Assembly: GCF_001875665.1 (NCBI RefSeq)
Contig: NZ_MLAL01000016.1
Coordinates: 310,001-374,000 of the forward strand
Source of the DNA: Corynebacterium sp. NML130628
Lineage (GTDB): Bacteria > Actinomycetota > Actinomycetes > Mycobacteriales > Mycobacteriaceae
DNA: 64,000 bases
Direction of reading: 5' to 3'
Each line of letters opens with the position of its first letter. Within the stretch, counting starts at the first letter, position 1. Positions 31,221 through 42,131 of this stretch are shown piece after piece. The position numbers were made by a program, and so were the translations under genes. The notes under the pieces are model-generated. The model saw only the letters and a list, made by a program, of their open reading frames with translations. It did no database searches and was not told where the DNA came from.

Positions 31221-32153
31221 CTAGCTCCTTAGTTCCTTACCAGTGATCGTCAAAAACACTTCTTCCAAATTCATATGGCTGACCTGCATATCTCTAATCA
31301 GTACAGACTGTTTGAGTGCTTCCTGGACTATCCATGCAACGAGTTCGGGCGAAACCGTGCCACGAACTACGTAACGCAGCGGACGAACCTGCGAGATGGT
31401 TGCCTCAAGTTGGAGCTGCACTGCATTCCTCTCGATCGCATCCAGATCCAGTGGCTGCGCTGTGCCGAAGGAGACCTGCGCCTCGAAAGATCCACTAGTC
31501 AGATCAGTCGGTGTTCCCTCCGCGACAACCTTTCCGTGATCCATAATCACGATGTTGTCAGCGAGTGACTCTGCCTCGTCCATGAGGTGGGTGGTTAAGA
31601 CGATGGTCGTACCGTCGCGTTTCAGAGCTGAAACAATGTCCCACACAGCATTGCGGGACTGTGCATCCATCCCAGCGGTTGGCTCGTCGAGGAATACAAG
31701 TTCAGGTCGCCCGATGAGTGCTAGCGCTAGGGACAAGCGTTGTTTTTGGCCGCCAGAGAGGCGTCGATACGTCGTATTAGCCACTCCTTCGAGCCCCAGG
31801 AGCTCCATGAGCCACTGCGGATCGTGGGGATTCGCGTTGTATGAAGCCGACAAATTCAGCATTTCTCGAACTTTAACTCCCGAATAGGACCCGCCACCCT
31901 GCAGCATGATCCCAATCCGGTCCCGTACGCGTTGAGGGTGCGTCGCGGGATTCTCACCCAGCACAGTAATGGTTCCGGAAGTAGGCCGCGTAAACCCCTC
32001 GCACATTTCTATGGTTGTGGTCTTGCCGGCCCCATTCGGACCGAGCAGGGCCAGCACGGTACCTTGCTTAGCTGAAAACGACGCTCCATCGACCGCTGTA
32101 ACTGCCCCAAAAGTCTTCTTCACATTATCAACTGAGAGAACAGGCACGTTCAT
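31221..32153 (-). CDS. ABC transporter ATP-binding protein
   Basis: It powers export by the permease encoded 2 nt downstream. The 310-residue protein has Walker A GPNGAGKTTT (about 34-43), Q-loop MLQGG, signature RLSGGQKQRLSLAL (about 139) and Walker B LVFLDEPTAGMD. The C-terminal 80 residues form the extra domain seen in ABC-2 export ATPases (drug or lipid type). It is preceded by mptB with 6 nt between them, suggesting cotranscription. The substrate is unknown; a cell-envelope component is a reasonable guess from the neighbour mptB. Confidence 0.88.
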   Translation of the reverse strand: MNVPVLSVDNVKKTFGAVTAVDGASFSAKQGTVLALLGPNGAGKTTTIEMCEGFTRPTSGTITVLGENPATHPQRVRDRIGIMLQGGGSYSGVKVREMLNLSASYNANPHDPQWLMELLGLEGVANTTYRRLSGGQKQRLSLALALIGRPELVFLDEPTAGMDAQSRNAVWDIVSALKRDGTTIVLTTHLMDEAESLADNIVIMDHGKVVAEGTPTDLTSGSFEAQVSFGTAQPLDLDAIERNAVQLQLEATISQVRPLRYVVRGTVSPELVAWIVQEALKQSVLIRDMQVSHMNLEEVFLTITGKELRS

Positions 32154-32159
32154 GGATAG

Positions 32160-33809
32160 CTAGTTTAGCTTGCTTGCGCCGGAGCGTCGGTACCACAGAA
32201 ACGCAATAGCAAGAAAAGCTGTAAAGCAGCAGGCCGCGACACCATAGATCGTGAAAACCGTTTTTGCCTGAAGGCCAAGCCCACGTGGTAACACTAAAAA
32301 GCTAAACGCGGCCGAATACACCGCAACGCCTGCACGGAAAAAGAACCTGTTCGCCCACGCGGCAAGGGGATAAATCGCCCACAACGGGTACCAGGGATGG
32401 ACGACGGGGAAAAAGATAACAAGCACAAGCGTTGCGACGCCAAGACCACCCGCAGGATGGATGGCACCCCGCAACGTGGCCCAAAGCAAACGAATGAGAA
32501 AAGCCACCGCGATCGCAATCCCTATGCCACGGGTGACAATGAGTATTGCATCGATATGATCTCCAAGGCCTAAGAGCATCCCGACGAAACCGCTGACCAC
32601 GCCGACGTCTGTCGATACCGAAAGCCAGCTTCTAATCGACGCAGCACCGCCTTGTCCAGTGACCCATCCGAGACTGATACCAGTTACGACAGAAACAGCG
32701 GCTATCGTTAATAGGAGCATAATAGTCTGAAACGCAATCGCGATGCCCAGAGCCGGAGCCTTTCGTTGGCGTTGCGCAAGCACTCGAGCGATTGCCATCC
32801 CAATAAACCCGAGACCGATAAAGCCCGTCACTTTCACGAGCCCGCCACAGGTAATGCAAATCGCGGAAAGAGTCAGGCAGCCCCACGCCTGCCCCGAGCT
32901 GATGACCCTCAGTAGGTCGATTCCACGTAGGCCTAGCTCGAATCCGACCAGTACAAATCCGAGCATGATCGCCTCGTTATGAATACCGCCGATGAGATGA
33001 AGGATTGTAAGCGGATTCAAGATCCCGAGCCACAGAGCGGCGGTTCCGGGAACTCCGCAGCGACGGGCAATCTTACGGATGCCCCACGCTGCTGCTAATA
33101 CACCACCGAGCGAAACAAGACGGTGAGCAATAACCCCGAGAACAATCGAGTCCGCAGTCATACTCGAAATAGCCGCCGCGATGCCTAATGCGACAGGGCC
33201 GTAGGGGCTCGGCGAATGCGCCCAAATAAAAGGAACGGAGCGTGCTAGGTGGTGCTCTGTTCCCAGCAGTTCGACCGGGCCGGCGGAATAAGGATCAAGG
33301 CCAAAGCGGACAATGGCACCGTTCGCTAAATAAGAGTAGATGTCTTGTGTGAAAAGGGGGGCGGTGATCAGCAAGGGCACTACCCAAGCCACAAACGTTC
33401 GCATGAGAAGCGACGTCGATACCCGTGGTCGGTGGCCGCTTACCCCCACGAATGGACCCATGCAGAGCCAAGCAGTGACAAGCAGGCCCACGCCGAACAA
33501 GACGATCGAGGACGAGGCGTGCATCATTCGGCCAAGGAACGCACCACCGGGTAGTGAGAACCACGGGTTGTCGACAACTGGCAAAGCCCCGCCGCCGAGG
33601 CCACCTAAACCGATGAGAAGCGTGCCAACCAATCCAAGCCAGCGACAGAGCGCGAATCGGTTCTGCTCTGCGTAATTGGTTGACCGAAAGTCCTGGCTCC
33701 GCCACACTTCTTGCGAAGAACGGTGAAGCCCCGCCGATCGTGAACCAGGTTTACCGATGCGAGGAACTGCATCGAACAATGACCGAAACGGTGAATCCTG
33801 GAACAGCAC
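32160..33809 (-). CDS. mptB: Alpha-(1->6)-mannopyranosyltransferase, MptB type
   Basis: It is a polyprenol-phosphate-mannose-dependent glycosyltransferase (GT-C fold) that builds the alpha-1,6-mannan core of lipomannan in the plasma membrane. The protein has about 549 residues and at least twelve hydrophobic segments. It carries a periplasmic loop after TAPLFTQDIYSYLANGAIV, which contains the acidic residue pattern of GT-C enzymes. I start at GTG 33809, because TACAAT lies 7 nt upstream; a TTG at 33815 is the alternative. Position next to sufR, head-to-head, matches C. glutamicum and M. tuberculosis. Confidence 0.88.
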   Translation of the reverse strand: MLFQDSPFRSLFDAVPRIGKPGSRSAGLHRSSQEVWRSQDFRSTNYAEQNRFALCRWLGLVGTLLIGLGGLGGGALPVVDNPWFSLPGGAFLGRMMHASSSIVLFGVGLLVTAWLCMGPFVGVSGHRPRVSTSLLMRTFVAWVVPLLITAPLFTQDIYSYLANGAIVRFGLDPYSAGPVELLGTEHHLARSVPFIWAHSPSPYGPVALGIAAAISSMTADSIVLGVIAHRLVSLGGVLAAAWGIRKIARRCGVPGTAALWLGILNPLTILHLIGGIHNEAIMLGFVLVGFELGLRGIDLLRVISSGQAWGCLTLSAICITCGGLVKVTGFIGLGFIGMAIARVLAQRQRKAPALGIAIAFQTIMLLLTIAAVSVVTGISLGWVTGQGGAASIRSWLSVSTDVGVVSGFVGMLLGLGDHIDAILIVTRGIGIAIAVAFLIRLLWATLRGAIHPAGGLGVATLVLVIFFPVVHPWYPLWAIYPLAAWANRFFFRAGVAVYSAAFSFLVLPRGLGLQAKTVFTIYGVAACCFTAFLAIAFLWYRRSGASKLN

Positions 33810-33816
33810 AGGCAAG

Positions 33817-33822
33817 ATTGTA
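33817..33822 (-). promoter_or_regulatory. -10 element for leaderless mptB mRNA
   Basis: TACAAT on the - strand ends 7 nt before the GTG at 33809, with no Shine-Dalgarno sequence. Confidence 0.5.
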
Positions 33823-33859
33823 GCCGAACTATCGAGCTAAACGTGCACAATGAATTAGG

Positions 33860-33876
33860 ACACAGTAGTGTTGTGT
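33860..33876. promoter_or_regulatory. Candidate SufR operator upstream of sufR
   Basis: ACACA-N7-TGTGT is an inverted repeat in the mptB-sufR intergenic region, about 60 nt before the sufR start. It resembles the ACACT-N5-TGTGA type reported for mycobacterial SufR, though the spacing differs. The nearby direct repeat of GTCGGT (33884-33889 and 33900-33905) is a second possible site. Confidence 0.4.
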
Positions 33877-33936
33877 AAAGCCGGTCGGTAGACAGCCAGT
33901 CGGTTGGAAAGTCAGAGATCAAAGCGAGGTGAATGA

Positions 33937-34644
33937 GTGTTGAACCAAGCGCGGTCGGTTGATGGCGGTACCAGGAAGCGAGTGATGTCTCTTCTTCTGA
34001 AGTACGGACCTGTGACCGCATCAACACTCGGTGAGCGAACAGGGATATCCGCCGCAGGTATTCGGCGACACTTAGATAAACTCGCCGAAGCTCGACTCGT
34101 AGAGACGTGTGAGCCATTGCCGGTTGCTGGGGAGGAAACTCCTCGTGGCCGTCCCGCAAAACATTACTGTTTGACAGAAGAGGGCCGCAACAGTTTCGGC
34201 AGCAACTATGAAGAAATGGCGCTGGAAGCGATCGAAACTATCGAGGCACTTGGCGGTCCAGAAGCCGTTAAAGAGTTCGCCAAAGCCAGAATAGAAAGAA
34301 TCGTCGAAGGTGTTGAGTCCATATCGGAAGATTCAACCGGAGACGAGGTCGTATCCGTCGTTGCGGAACTCGTGTCCGTGTTAGAGCGTCACGGATATGT
34401 CGCTTCAGTCACTCAAGCAGGCGGAGGGATTCAAATCTGCCAGCACCACTGCCCGGTATCGCAAGTGGCTTCTGCACATCCAGAGATTTGTGAAGCCGAG
34501 CAAGAGATGATCGCTGCGATTGTGGGACGACATATTCAGCCACTCGCCTCTATCACTGAGGGAAACGGCGTCTGTACAACGAACATCCCGCTTACTGCTG
34601 TTCACGGGCCGAAATATAACGTATCTGAAAGGAGCGGAAAATAA
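33937..34644 (+). CDS. sufR: SufR-type iron-sulfur-sensing repressor of the suf operon
   Basis: It is a DeoR/ArsR-like winged-helix regulator, expected to sense iron-sulfur status and repress suf. The 235-residue protein has an N-terminal helix-turn-helix ([24 protein letters not shown], about 28-51). C-terminal cysteines in [18 protein letters not shown] and GVCTTN likely bind the cluster. GTG 33937 follows GAGGTG. Its stop overlaps the sufB start by one base, so it belongs to the operon it should control. Confidence 0.9.
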   Translation: MLNQARSVDGGTRKRVMSLLLKYGPVTASTLGERTGISAAGIRRHLDKLAEARLVETCEPLPVAGEETPRGRPAKHYCLTEEGRNSFGSNYEEMALEAIETIEALGGPEAVKEFAKARIERIVEGVESISEDSTGDEVVSVVAELVSVLERHGYVASVTQAGGGIQICQHHCPVSQVASAHPEICEAEQEMIAAIVGRHIQPLASITEGNGVCTTNIPLTAVHGPKYNVSERSGK

Positions 34645-36089
34645 TGACAAAAGCTAATCCCGCACCCGGTTTAGAGAAACCAATGAACGACGATGAAATT
34701 ATCGAGTCGATCGGTAGCTACAACTACGGCTGGCATGACCCAGATACTGCGGGGCAGGCAGCTAAGCGTGGCCTGAACACCGAAGTTGTCAAGGAAATCT
34801 CAGGCATTAAGGAAGAGCCAGAGTGGATGCTGGAACAGCGTCTAAAGGCGTTGGACATCTTCGAAAAGAAACCATTGCCTACGTGGGGTGCGGACCTTAG
34901 TGGCATCGATTTCGATAACATTAAGTACTACGTGCGCTCTACCGAGCAACCTGCTACGAGCTGGGAAGACCTACCGGAGGACATCAAGAACACCTACGAC
35001 AAGCTGGGCATCCCTGAGGCAGAGAAACAGCGACTTGTTGCAGGCGTTGCCGCACAGTACGAATCCGAAGTTGTTTATCACCAAATCCGTGAAGACCTCG
35101 AAAAGAAGGGCGTCATCTTCGTTGATACAGACACCGCACTCCGCGAGCACGAGGACCTGTTCAAGGAATACTTCGGGTCAGTAATTCCAGCCGGCGACAA
35201 CAAGTTCTCGGCGCTGAACACATCTGTTTGGTCCGGAGGTTCGTTTATTTACGTTCCACCAGGCGTTCACGTTGATATCCCGCTCCAGGCGTACTTCCGC
35301 ATTAACACCGAGAACATGGGACAGTTCGAGCGCACACTGATCATCGTTGATGAGGATGCATATGTGCACTACGTTGAGGGTTGCACGGCTCCAATTTACA
35401 AGTCGGATTCGTTGCACTCCGCAGTCGTCGAAATCATCGTTAAGAAGGGTGGCCGCTGCCGATACACCACCATCCAAAACTGGTCGAACAACGTGTATAA
35501 CCTTGTGACGAAGCGTGCTAAAGCCGAGGAAGGCGCGGTAATGGAATGGGTCGATGGCAACATCGGCTCGAAGGTCACGATGAAGTACCCGGCAGTGTGG
35601 ATGACTGGTGAGCATGCGCGAGGCGAGGTACTTTCCGTTGCGTTCGCTGGTGAAGGGCAGTTCCAGGACACCGGTGCCAAAATGACACATATGGCGCCTC
35701 ACACATCGAGCTCTATCGTTTCGAAATCAGTTGCACGCGGTGGTGGCCGTGCCGCCTACCGTGGACTTGTCCAGATCAACGCAAACGCGCATAACTCTGC
35801 ATCAAACGTAGAATGTGATGCACTGCTTGTCGACGATATTTCTCGCTCAGACACCTACCCTTATAACGATATTAGGAACGATCGGGTCACCCTCGGACAC
35901 GAAGCAAAGGTGTCCAAAGTCTCCGAAGAGCAGCTGTTTTACCTGATGTCCCGCGGCATTGCTGAAGAAGAAGCCATGGCGATGATTGTTCGTGGCTTCG
36001 TCGAACCTATTGCCAAGGAGCTCCCGATGGAATACGCCCTGGAACTCAACCGTCTGATCGAACTGCAAATGGAAGGATCGGTGGGCTAA
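34644..36089 (+). CDS. sufB: Fe-S cluster assembly scaffold SufB
   Basis: SufB is the scaffold subunit of the SufBC2D complex, where new iron-sulfur clusters form. The 481-residue protein is full length and uninterrupted: no intein is present, unlike M. tuberculosis SufB. The C-terminal half shows the beta-helix core ([42 protein letters not shown]) and the family ending [22 protein letters not shown]. The start overlaps the sufR stop. sufD follows after 5 nt. Confidence 0.97.
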   Translation: MTKANPAPGLEKPMNDDEIIESIGSYNYGWHDPDTAGQAAKRGLNTEVVKEISGIKEEPEWMLEQRLKALDIFEKKPLPTWGADLSGIDFDNIKYYVRSTEQPATSWEDLPEDIKNTYDKLGIPEAEKQRLVAGVAAQYESEVVYHQIREDLEKKGVIFVDTDTALREHEDLFKEYFGSVIPAGDNKFSALNTSVWSGGSFIYVPPGVHVDIPLQAYFRINTENMGQFERTLIIVDEDAYVHYVEGCTAPIYKSDSLHSAVVEIIVKKGGRCRYTTIQNWSNNVYNLVTKRAKAEEGAVMEWVDGNIGSKVTMKYPAVWMTGEHARGEVLSVAFAGEGQFQDTGAKMTHMAPHTSSSIVSKSVARGGGRAAYRGLVQINANAHNSASNVECDALLVDDISRSDTYPYNDIRNDRVTLGHEAKVSKVSEEQLFYLMSRGIAEEEAMAMIVRGFVEPIAKELPMEYALELNRLIELQMEGSVG

Positions 36090-36094
36090 TCACC

Positions 36095-37267
36095 ATGACT
36101 TCAACGATTAATCCCGTATCGAATGCGACTCCCCACAACAACAAGGGGGACCTGTTTTCCTCGTTCAGCGTAGAGGATTTTCCCGTTCCACGCGGTCGCG
36201 ACGAAGTTTGGCGGTTTATTCCGCTTCGCCGCATTCGTGGTTTGCACACCGGAGAGTTCTCGCAGCAAGCGACCGCTAAGATTACGATCGATGCTCCAAA
36301 TGAGGTGGTCGTCGAGGAACTAGACGCAACTGACGAGCGACTTAAGGTAGCGGGCGCACCTGTAGATCGAGTTGCAGCACAAGCATGGTCCAATGCGAAG
36401 GCGGGCACTTTGATTACTGTGCCTGAGAACAGTAAATTGTCGACCCCTATCACCGTTACCGTCACTGGAGCAGGCACAGACCTGACATCATTTGCGACGA
36501 TCCTCTTCGAGGTTGGAACGCACGCAGAGGCAGACATCGTAGTCAAGTATGGTGGCACCGGTGTTCACGCAGACAATGTGAACTGGCATATCGGTGAAGG
36601 TGCCCATGTGCGTGCGGTGGTAGACACCGACTGGGACTTGGATGCAGTCCACATCGGCCAGCAGTCCATCTTGATGGAACGCGACGCGGTGCTGCGCCAC
36701 AACGTCGCTGCGTTTGGTGGCGAAATCGTGCGCCTCACCCCTCGAGTCAAGTTTGCGGCTCCAGGTGCAGACGTCGAACTCAACGGTGTGTACTTTGCTG
36801 ACGCTGGCCAGTACATCGAAAACCGCATGCTTGTCGACCACAGCGTCCCGAACTGTCGCTCGAACGTGCTGTACAAGGGCGCACTGCAAGGTGACAAGGC
36901 ATCAAACCTGCCAGAGGCACGAACCTGCTGGGTCGGCGATGTGCTAATTCGGGCGGGCGCGCACGGGACAGACACGTATGAAACGAACCGAAACCTGGTG
37001 TTGACGGATGGTGCCCGCGCTGACGCGATTCCAAACCTCGAAATCGAGACCGGTGAAATTGCCGGGGCTGGCCACGCAGCTACCGTAGGCCGCTTCGACG
37101 ACGAGCAAGTATTCTATTTGCGGTCCAGGGGCATCCCAGAGGATGAAGCAACGCGTCTGATTATTCGTGGCTTCTTCAACGAAGTTCTCAACCAGATCCC
37201 ACTCGAAGACCTCCGTGAAGAACTCGTTGCACGAGTCGCCGGAGAGCTCGAGCAAACGAACCAGTAA
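36095..37267 (+). CDS. sufD: Fe-S cluster assembly protein SufD
   Basis: SufD pairs with SufB in the SufBC2D complex and helps iron entry. The 390-residue protein has the SufB/D core pattern: RMLVDHSVPNCRSNVLYKGAL with a conserved His, and the terminal FYLRSRGIPEDEATRLIIRGFF. The N-terminus contains FPVPRGRDEVWRFIPLRRI, common in SufD. It follows sufB by 5 nt and precedes sufC by 23 nt. Confidence 0.95.
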   Translation: MTSTINPVSNATPHNNKGDLFSSFSVEDFPVPRGRDEVWRFIPLRRIRGLHTGEFSQQATAKITIDAPNEVVVEELDATDERLKVAGAPVDRVAAQAWSNAKAGTLITVPENSKLSTPITVTVTGAGTDLTSFATILFEVGTHAEADIVVKYGGTGVHADNVNWHIGEGAHVRAVVDTDWDLDAVHIGQQSILMERDAVLRHNVAAFGGEIVRLTPRVKFAAPGADVELNGVYFADAGQYIENRMLVDHSVPNCRSNVLYKGALQGDKASNLPEARTCWVGDVLIRAGAHGTDTYETNRNLVLTDGARADAIPNLEIETGEIAGAGHAATVGRFDDEQVFYLRSRGIPEDEATRLIIRGFFNEVLNQIPLEDLREELVARVAGELEQTNQ

Positions 37268-37290
37268 TACGAAAAGGAGCCAGTAAAACT

Positions 37291-39317
<2,027 letters not shown>

Positions 39318-39320
39318 ACA

Positions 39321-39764
39321 ATGAACCTAGAGTCCATGTACCAAGAAGTAATCTTGGATCACTATAAGAACCCGCGACACAAGGGACTACGAGAGCCGTT
39401 TGAAGCGGAAGTCCACCACGTGAATCCATCGTGCGGTGACGAGCTGACGCTTCGTGTTCACCTTTCTCCTGACGGCAAGCTTGTTGAAGATGTGTCTTAC
39501 GATGCTCAAGGTTGCTCAATCTCCCAGGCCTCAACAAGTGTGATGACCGAGGAAATAGTCGGACTACCTGTGGAAGAAGCGATGGAGAAACTGCATTCCT
39601 TTGAGGAAATGATCACTTCTCGTGGAACGAAGCAAGGAGACCCGGAAGTAATTGGGGACGGCATCGCGTTCGGTGGTGTCTCCAAATTCCCAGCACGCGT
39701 CAAGTGTGCGTTGTTGGGTTGGAAAGCGTTTGAAGCTGCCACATCCGAGGCGCTAGAAAAATAG
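39321..39764 (+). CDS. sufU: SufU-type sulfur-transfer protein
   Basis: SufU accepts sulfur from SufS through a zinc-bound cysteine. The 147-residue protein has the four family positions: Cys38 and Asp40 in NPSCGDEL, a second cysteine in AQGCSISQAS, and a third in RVKCALLGW. The insert GTKQGDPEVIGDG between the last two cysteines distinguishes SufU from IscU. It is 3 nt after sufS. Confidence 0.95.
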   Translation: MNLESMYQEVILDHYKNPRHKGLREPFEAEVHHVNPSCGDELTLRVHLSPDGKLVEDVSYDAQGCSISQASTSVMTEEIVGLPVEEAMEKLHSFEEMITSRGTKQGDPEVIGDGIAFGGVSKFPARVKCALLGWKAFEAATSEALEK

Positions 39765-39776
39765 AAAGGCGAAAAT

Positions 39777-40169
39777 ATGGTGGACAACGATCACGCTTCG
39801 AATCTCGGTGACAATGATGAGCGGCCAGAGCAGACTGAAGAGCAGCTCAAGATTTGTGCAGAAGTAGAGGAGTACTTGCACGACGTCATCGACCCCGAGT
39901 TGGGGATTAACGTTGTGGACCTCGGCCTTGTCTACGACGTGTGGGTGGAGACCACAGACAATGTTCACCGCGCTGTTGTGAACATGACGTTGACTTCGCC
40001 TGCATGCCCACTTACCGACGTCATCGAGGAGCAAGCAAATCAGGCTATTACGTCAAACACTGCATGCGAAGAGGTCGTTATCAACTGGGTGTGGATGCCA
40101 CCGTGGGGGCCGCAGATGATTACGGAGGAAGGCCGCGAACAGCTGCGCGCGCTGGGATTCGCCGTCTAA
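39777..40169 (+). CDS. sufT: DUF59 / SufT-type iron-sulfur assembly factor
   Basis: SufT family proteins help mature iron-sulfur proteins. The 130-residue product shows the DUF59 pattern: VIDPELGINVVDLGLVYDV (about 38-56), TLTSPACPLTDVIEEQ with the conserved cysteine, and VWMPPWGPQMITEEGREQL. ATG 39777 follows GAAAGGCG. It is the last gene of the suf operon, 12 nt after sufU. Confidence 0.92.
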   Translation: MVDNDHASNLGDNDERPEQTEEQLKICAEVEEYLHDVIDPELGINVVDLGLVYDVWVETTDNVHRAVVNMTLTSPACPLTDVIEEQANQAITSNTACEEVVINWVWMPPWGPQMITEEGREQLRALGFAV

Positions 40170-40199
40170 ATCACGTTTTCGTCTACTGACCCGGCCTTG

Positions 40200-40205
40200 T
40201 AGAGT
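40200..40205 (+). promoter_or_regulatory. -10 element for leaderless ABC-F mRNA
   Basis: TAGAGT, with an extended TG before it, ends 8 nt upstream of GTG 40214 with no Shine-Dalgarno sequence. Confidence 0.5.
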
Positions 40206-40213
40206 AACCCTCT

Positions 40214-41842
40214 GTGATTGTTACTACTGATCTCGAAGTTCGCGTAGGGGCTCGGACGCTTCTCGAAGCCCCGGGACAGCATCTCAGGGTCCAACCCGGT
40301 GACCGAATCGGCCTTGTCGGCCGCAACGGCGCCGGGAAGACCACCACGATGCGTATCCTTGCGGGAGAAACAGAACCCTACGGGGGAACGGTTACCCGTG
40401 CCGGCGAGATTGGATATCTTCCGCAAGACTCTAAAGAAGGCAATATTGAGCAGAGCGCGCGAGACCGGGTTCTTTCTGCGCGCGGTCTCGATCAGATCCA
40501 ACGTTCGATGGATCGTCAGCGGGCGATCATGGAAGAGTCAGACGGGTCCACACGAGATAAGGCGATTGAGAAGTTTTCACGTCTCGAGGAGCAGTACCAC
40601 GCCTTGGGCGGGTACGAGGCCAACGCAGAGGCAGCGCAAATCTGCGATAACCTCGGTCTTCCTGCACGCGTACTTGATCAACAGCTCAGCACACTCAGTG
40701 GTGGGCAGAGGCGTCGTGTGGAATTAGCGCAGATTCTTTTCGCGTCCCGCGCTGGATCAGGCAAGTCCCAAACCACGTTGCTTCTGGACGAACCTACGAA
40801 CCACCTCGACGCGGACTCGATCACGTGGCTGCGTTCATTTTTGAGCAAGCACGAAGGTGGGCTCATCATGATTTCGCACGATGTCGAACTGCTTGACGCG
40901 GTGTGCAATAAGATCTGGTTCCTCGACGCTGTACGCGCTGAGGCCGATGTCTACAACATGGGCTTTAAGAAGTATCAAGATGCCAGGGCACTCGACGAAG
41001 CGCGGAGGCGTCGTGAACGCGCTAATGCGGAAAAGAAAGCCTCTGCGCTTCAGAAGCAGGCTGCAAAACTGGGAGCGAAGGCGACGAAAGCTGCAGCTGC
41101 CAAGCAGATGCTTGCTCGCGCAGAGCGCATGATGGGTGAGCTTGATGACGTTCGTGTCGCGGATAGGGTAGCGTCTATTTCCTTTCCGACGCCAGCACCT
41201 TGCGGCAAGACTCCGTTGTTTGGCAAAGGGCTCACCAAAATGTATGGGTCCCTCGAAGTATTCGCTGGCGTCGATTTGGCAGTAGATAAAGGATCCCGTG
41301 TCGTAGTGCTTGGCACGAATGGTGCAGGTAAAACGACGTTGCTTAAATTGCTTGCCGGCGTCGAATGCACTGACGGGGAAGGTGGAGTCGTATCAGGGCA
41401 CGGTTTAAAGATTGGCTACTTCGCTCAGGAGCACGACACGATCGACGGCAACAAAACAGTCTGGGAAAACACGATCGAAGCCTGCCCTGATGCAGGGCAG
41501 CAGGATCTTCGAGGGCTACTTGGGGCGTTCATGTTTTCAGGAGACAAGCTAGACCAACCAGCTGGAACACTATCAGGTGGTGAGAAAACGAGGCTGGCAT
41601 TGGCAACGCTCGTTTCCTCGCGCGCGAACGTCCTTCTTCTTGACGAGCCGACGAACAACCTGGACCCGCAGTCCCGGCAGCAGGTGTTAGATGCGCTGAA
41701 AACTTATACCGGCGCTGTTGTACTCGTGACGCACGACCCTGGAGCCGTCAAAGCGCTCGAGCCAGAGCGAGTGATCATCATGCCTGAAGGTGATGAAGAC
41801 CTGTGGAGTGACGAGTATATGGAGATCGTCGAATTGGCATAG
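40214..41842 (+). CDS. ABC-F family ATPase
   Basis: The 542-residue protein has two ABC domains and no membrane segments, so it belongs to the ABC-F translation-factor group (EttA or antibiotic-protection type). The first domain has Walker A GRNGAGKTTTM (about 37) and signature TLSGGQRRRVELAQ. The second has GTNGAGKTTLLKLL (about 365) and TLSGGEKTRLALA with Walker B LLLDEPTNNLD. The charged linker between them (about 255-300, RRRRERANAEKKASALQ) is typical. The position after sufT recalls mycobacteria (Rv1473). Target not inferable. Confidence 0.9.
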   Translation: MIVTTDLEVRVGARTLLEAPGQHLRVQPGDRIGLVGRNGAGKTTTMRILAGETEPYGGTVTRAGEIGYLPQDSKEGNIEQSARDRVLSARGLDQIQRSMDRQRAIMEESDGSTRDKAIEKFSRLEEQYHALGGYEANAEAAQICDNLGLPARVLDQQLSTLSGGQRRRVELAQILFASRAGSGKSQTTLLLDEPTNHLDADSITWLRSFLSKHEGGLIMISHDVELLDAVCNKIWFLDAVRAEADVYNMGFKKYQDARALDEARRRRERANAEKKASALQKQAAKLGAKATKAAAAKQMLARAERMMGELDDVRVADRVASISFPTPAPCGKTPLFGKGLTKMYGSLEVFAGVDLAVDKGSRVVVLGTNGAGKTTLLKLLAGVECTDGEGGVVSGHGLKIGYFAQEHDTIDGNKTVWENTIEACPDAGQQDLRGLLGAFMFSGDKLDQPAGTLSGGEKTRLALATLVSSRANVLLLDEPTNNLDPQSRQQVLDALKTYTGAVVLVTHDPGAVKALEPERVIIMPEGDEDLWSDEYMEIVELA

Positions 41843-41853
41843 TGAACTCGGGG

Positions 41854-41859
41854 TAACGT
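41854..41859 (+). promoter_or_regulatory. -10 element for leaderless small membrane protein mRNA
   Basis: TAACGT ends 7 nt before ATG 41867. In-frame GTG codons at 41858 and 41861 overlap this stretch and are less likely starts. Confidence 0.4.
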
Positions 41860-41866
41860 GGTGTCC

Positions 41867-42109
41867 ATGAATAAGAAACGCTTCGAAGCTTTGCTACTAG
41901 ATGTTCGCAATAGTTGGAGTGGCATGTCCGCAAGGGAAAGGAAGCTCATTGCGAGTCTCGCCACAATCGACTTGCTGGGGAAAACTACAGCGCTTGTACA
42001 CTTGGCGCGCACCGATAGTTGCAACGTTCGGGGACCAAAGTGGGGCTGGGCACCGGTGGTCGGTGGTGTAAATATGTTTGGGTGGATGGCCTACTTCCTA
42101 TTTGGTTGA
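41867..42109 (+). CDS. Small membrane protein with a phospholipase-D N-terminal-like hydrophobic motif
   Basis: The 80-residue product begins MNKKRFEALLLDV and ends in a hydrophobic segment, RGPKWGWAPVVGGVNMFGWM then AYFLFG. This resembles the short PLDc_N motif (RGPKW...GPIAYLLFG) of small bacterial membrane proteins. The function is unknown. I start at ATG 41867 because of the -10 hexamer 7 nt upstream; GTG 41858 and 41861 are in frame. Confidence 0.7.
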   Translation: MNKKRFEALLLDVRNSWSGMSARERKLIASLATIDLLGKTTALVHLARTDSCNVRGPKWGWAPVVGGVNMFGWMAYFLFG

Positions 42110-42131
42110 AAATAGGCCCACCGCTCAGCTT

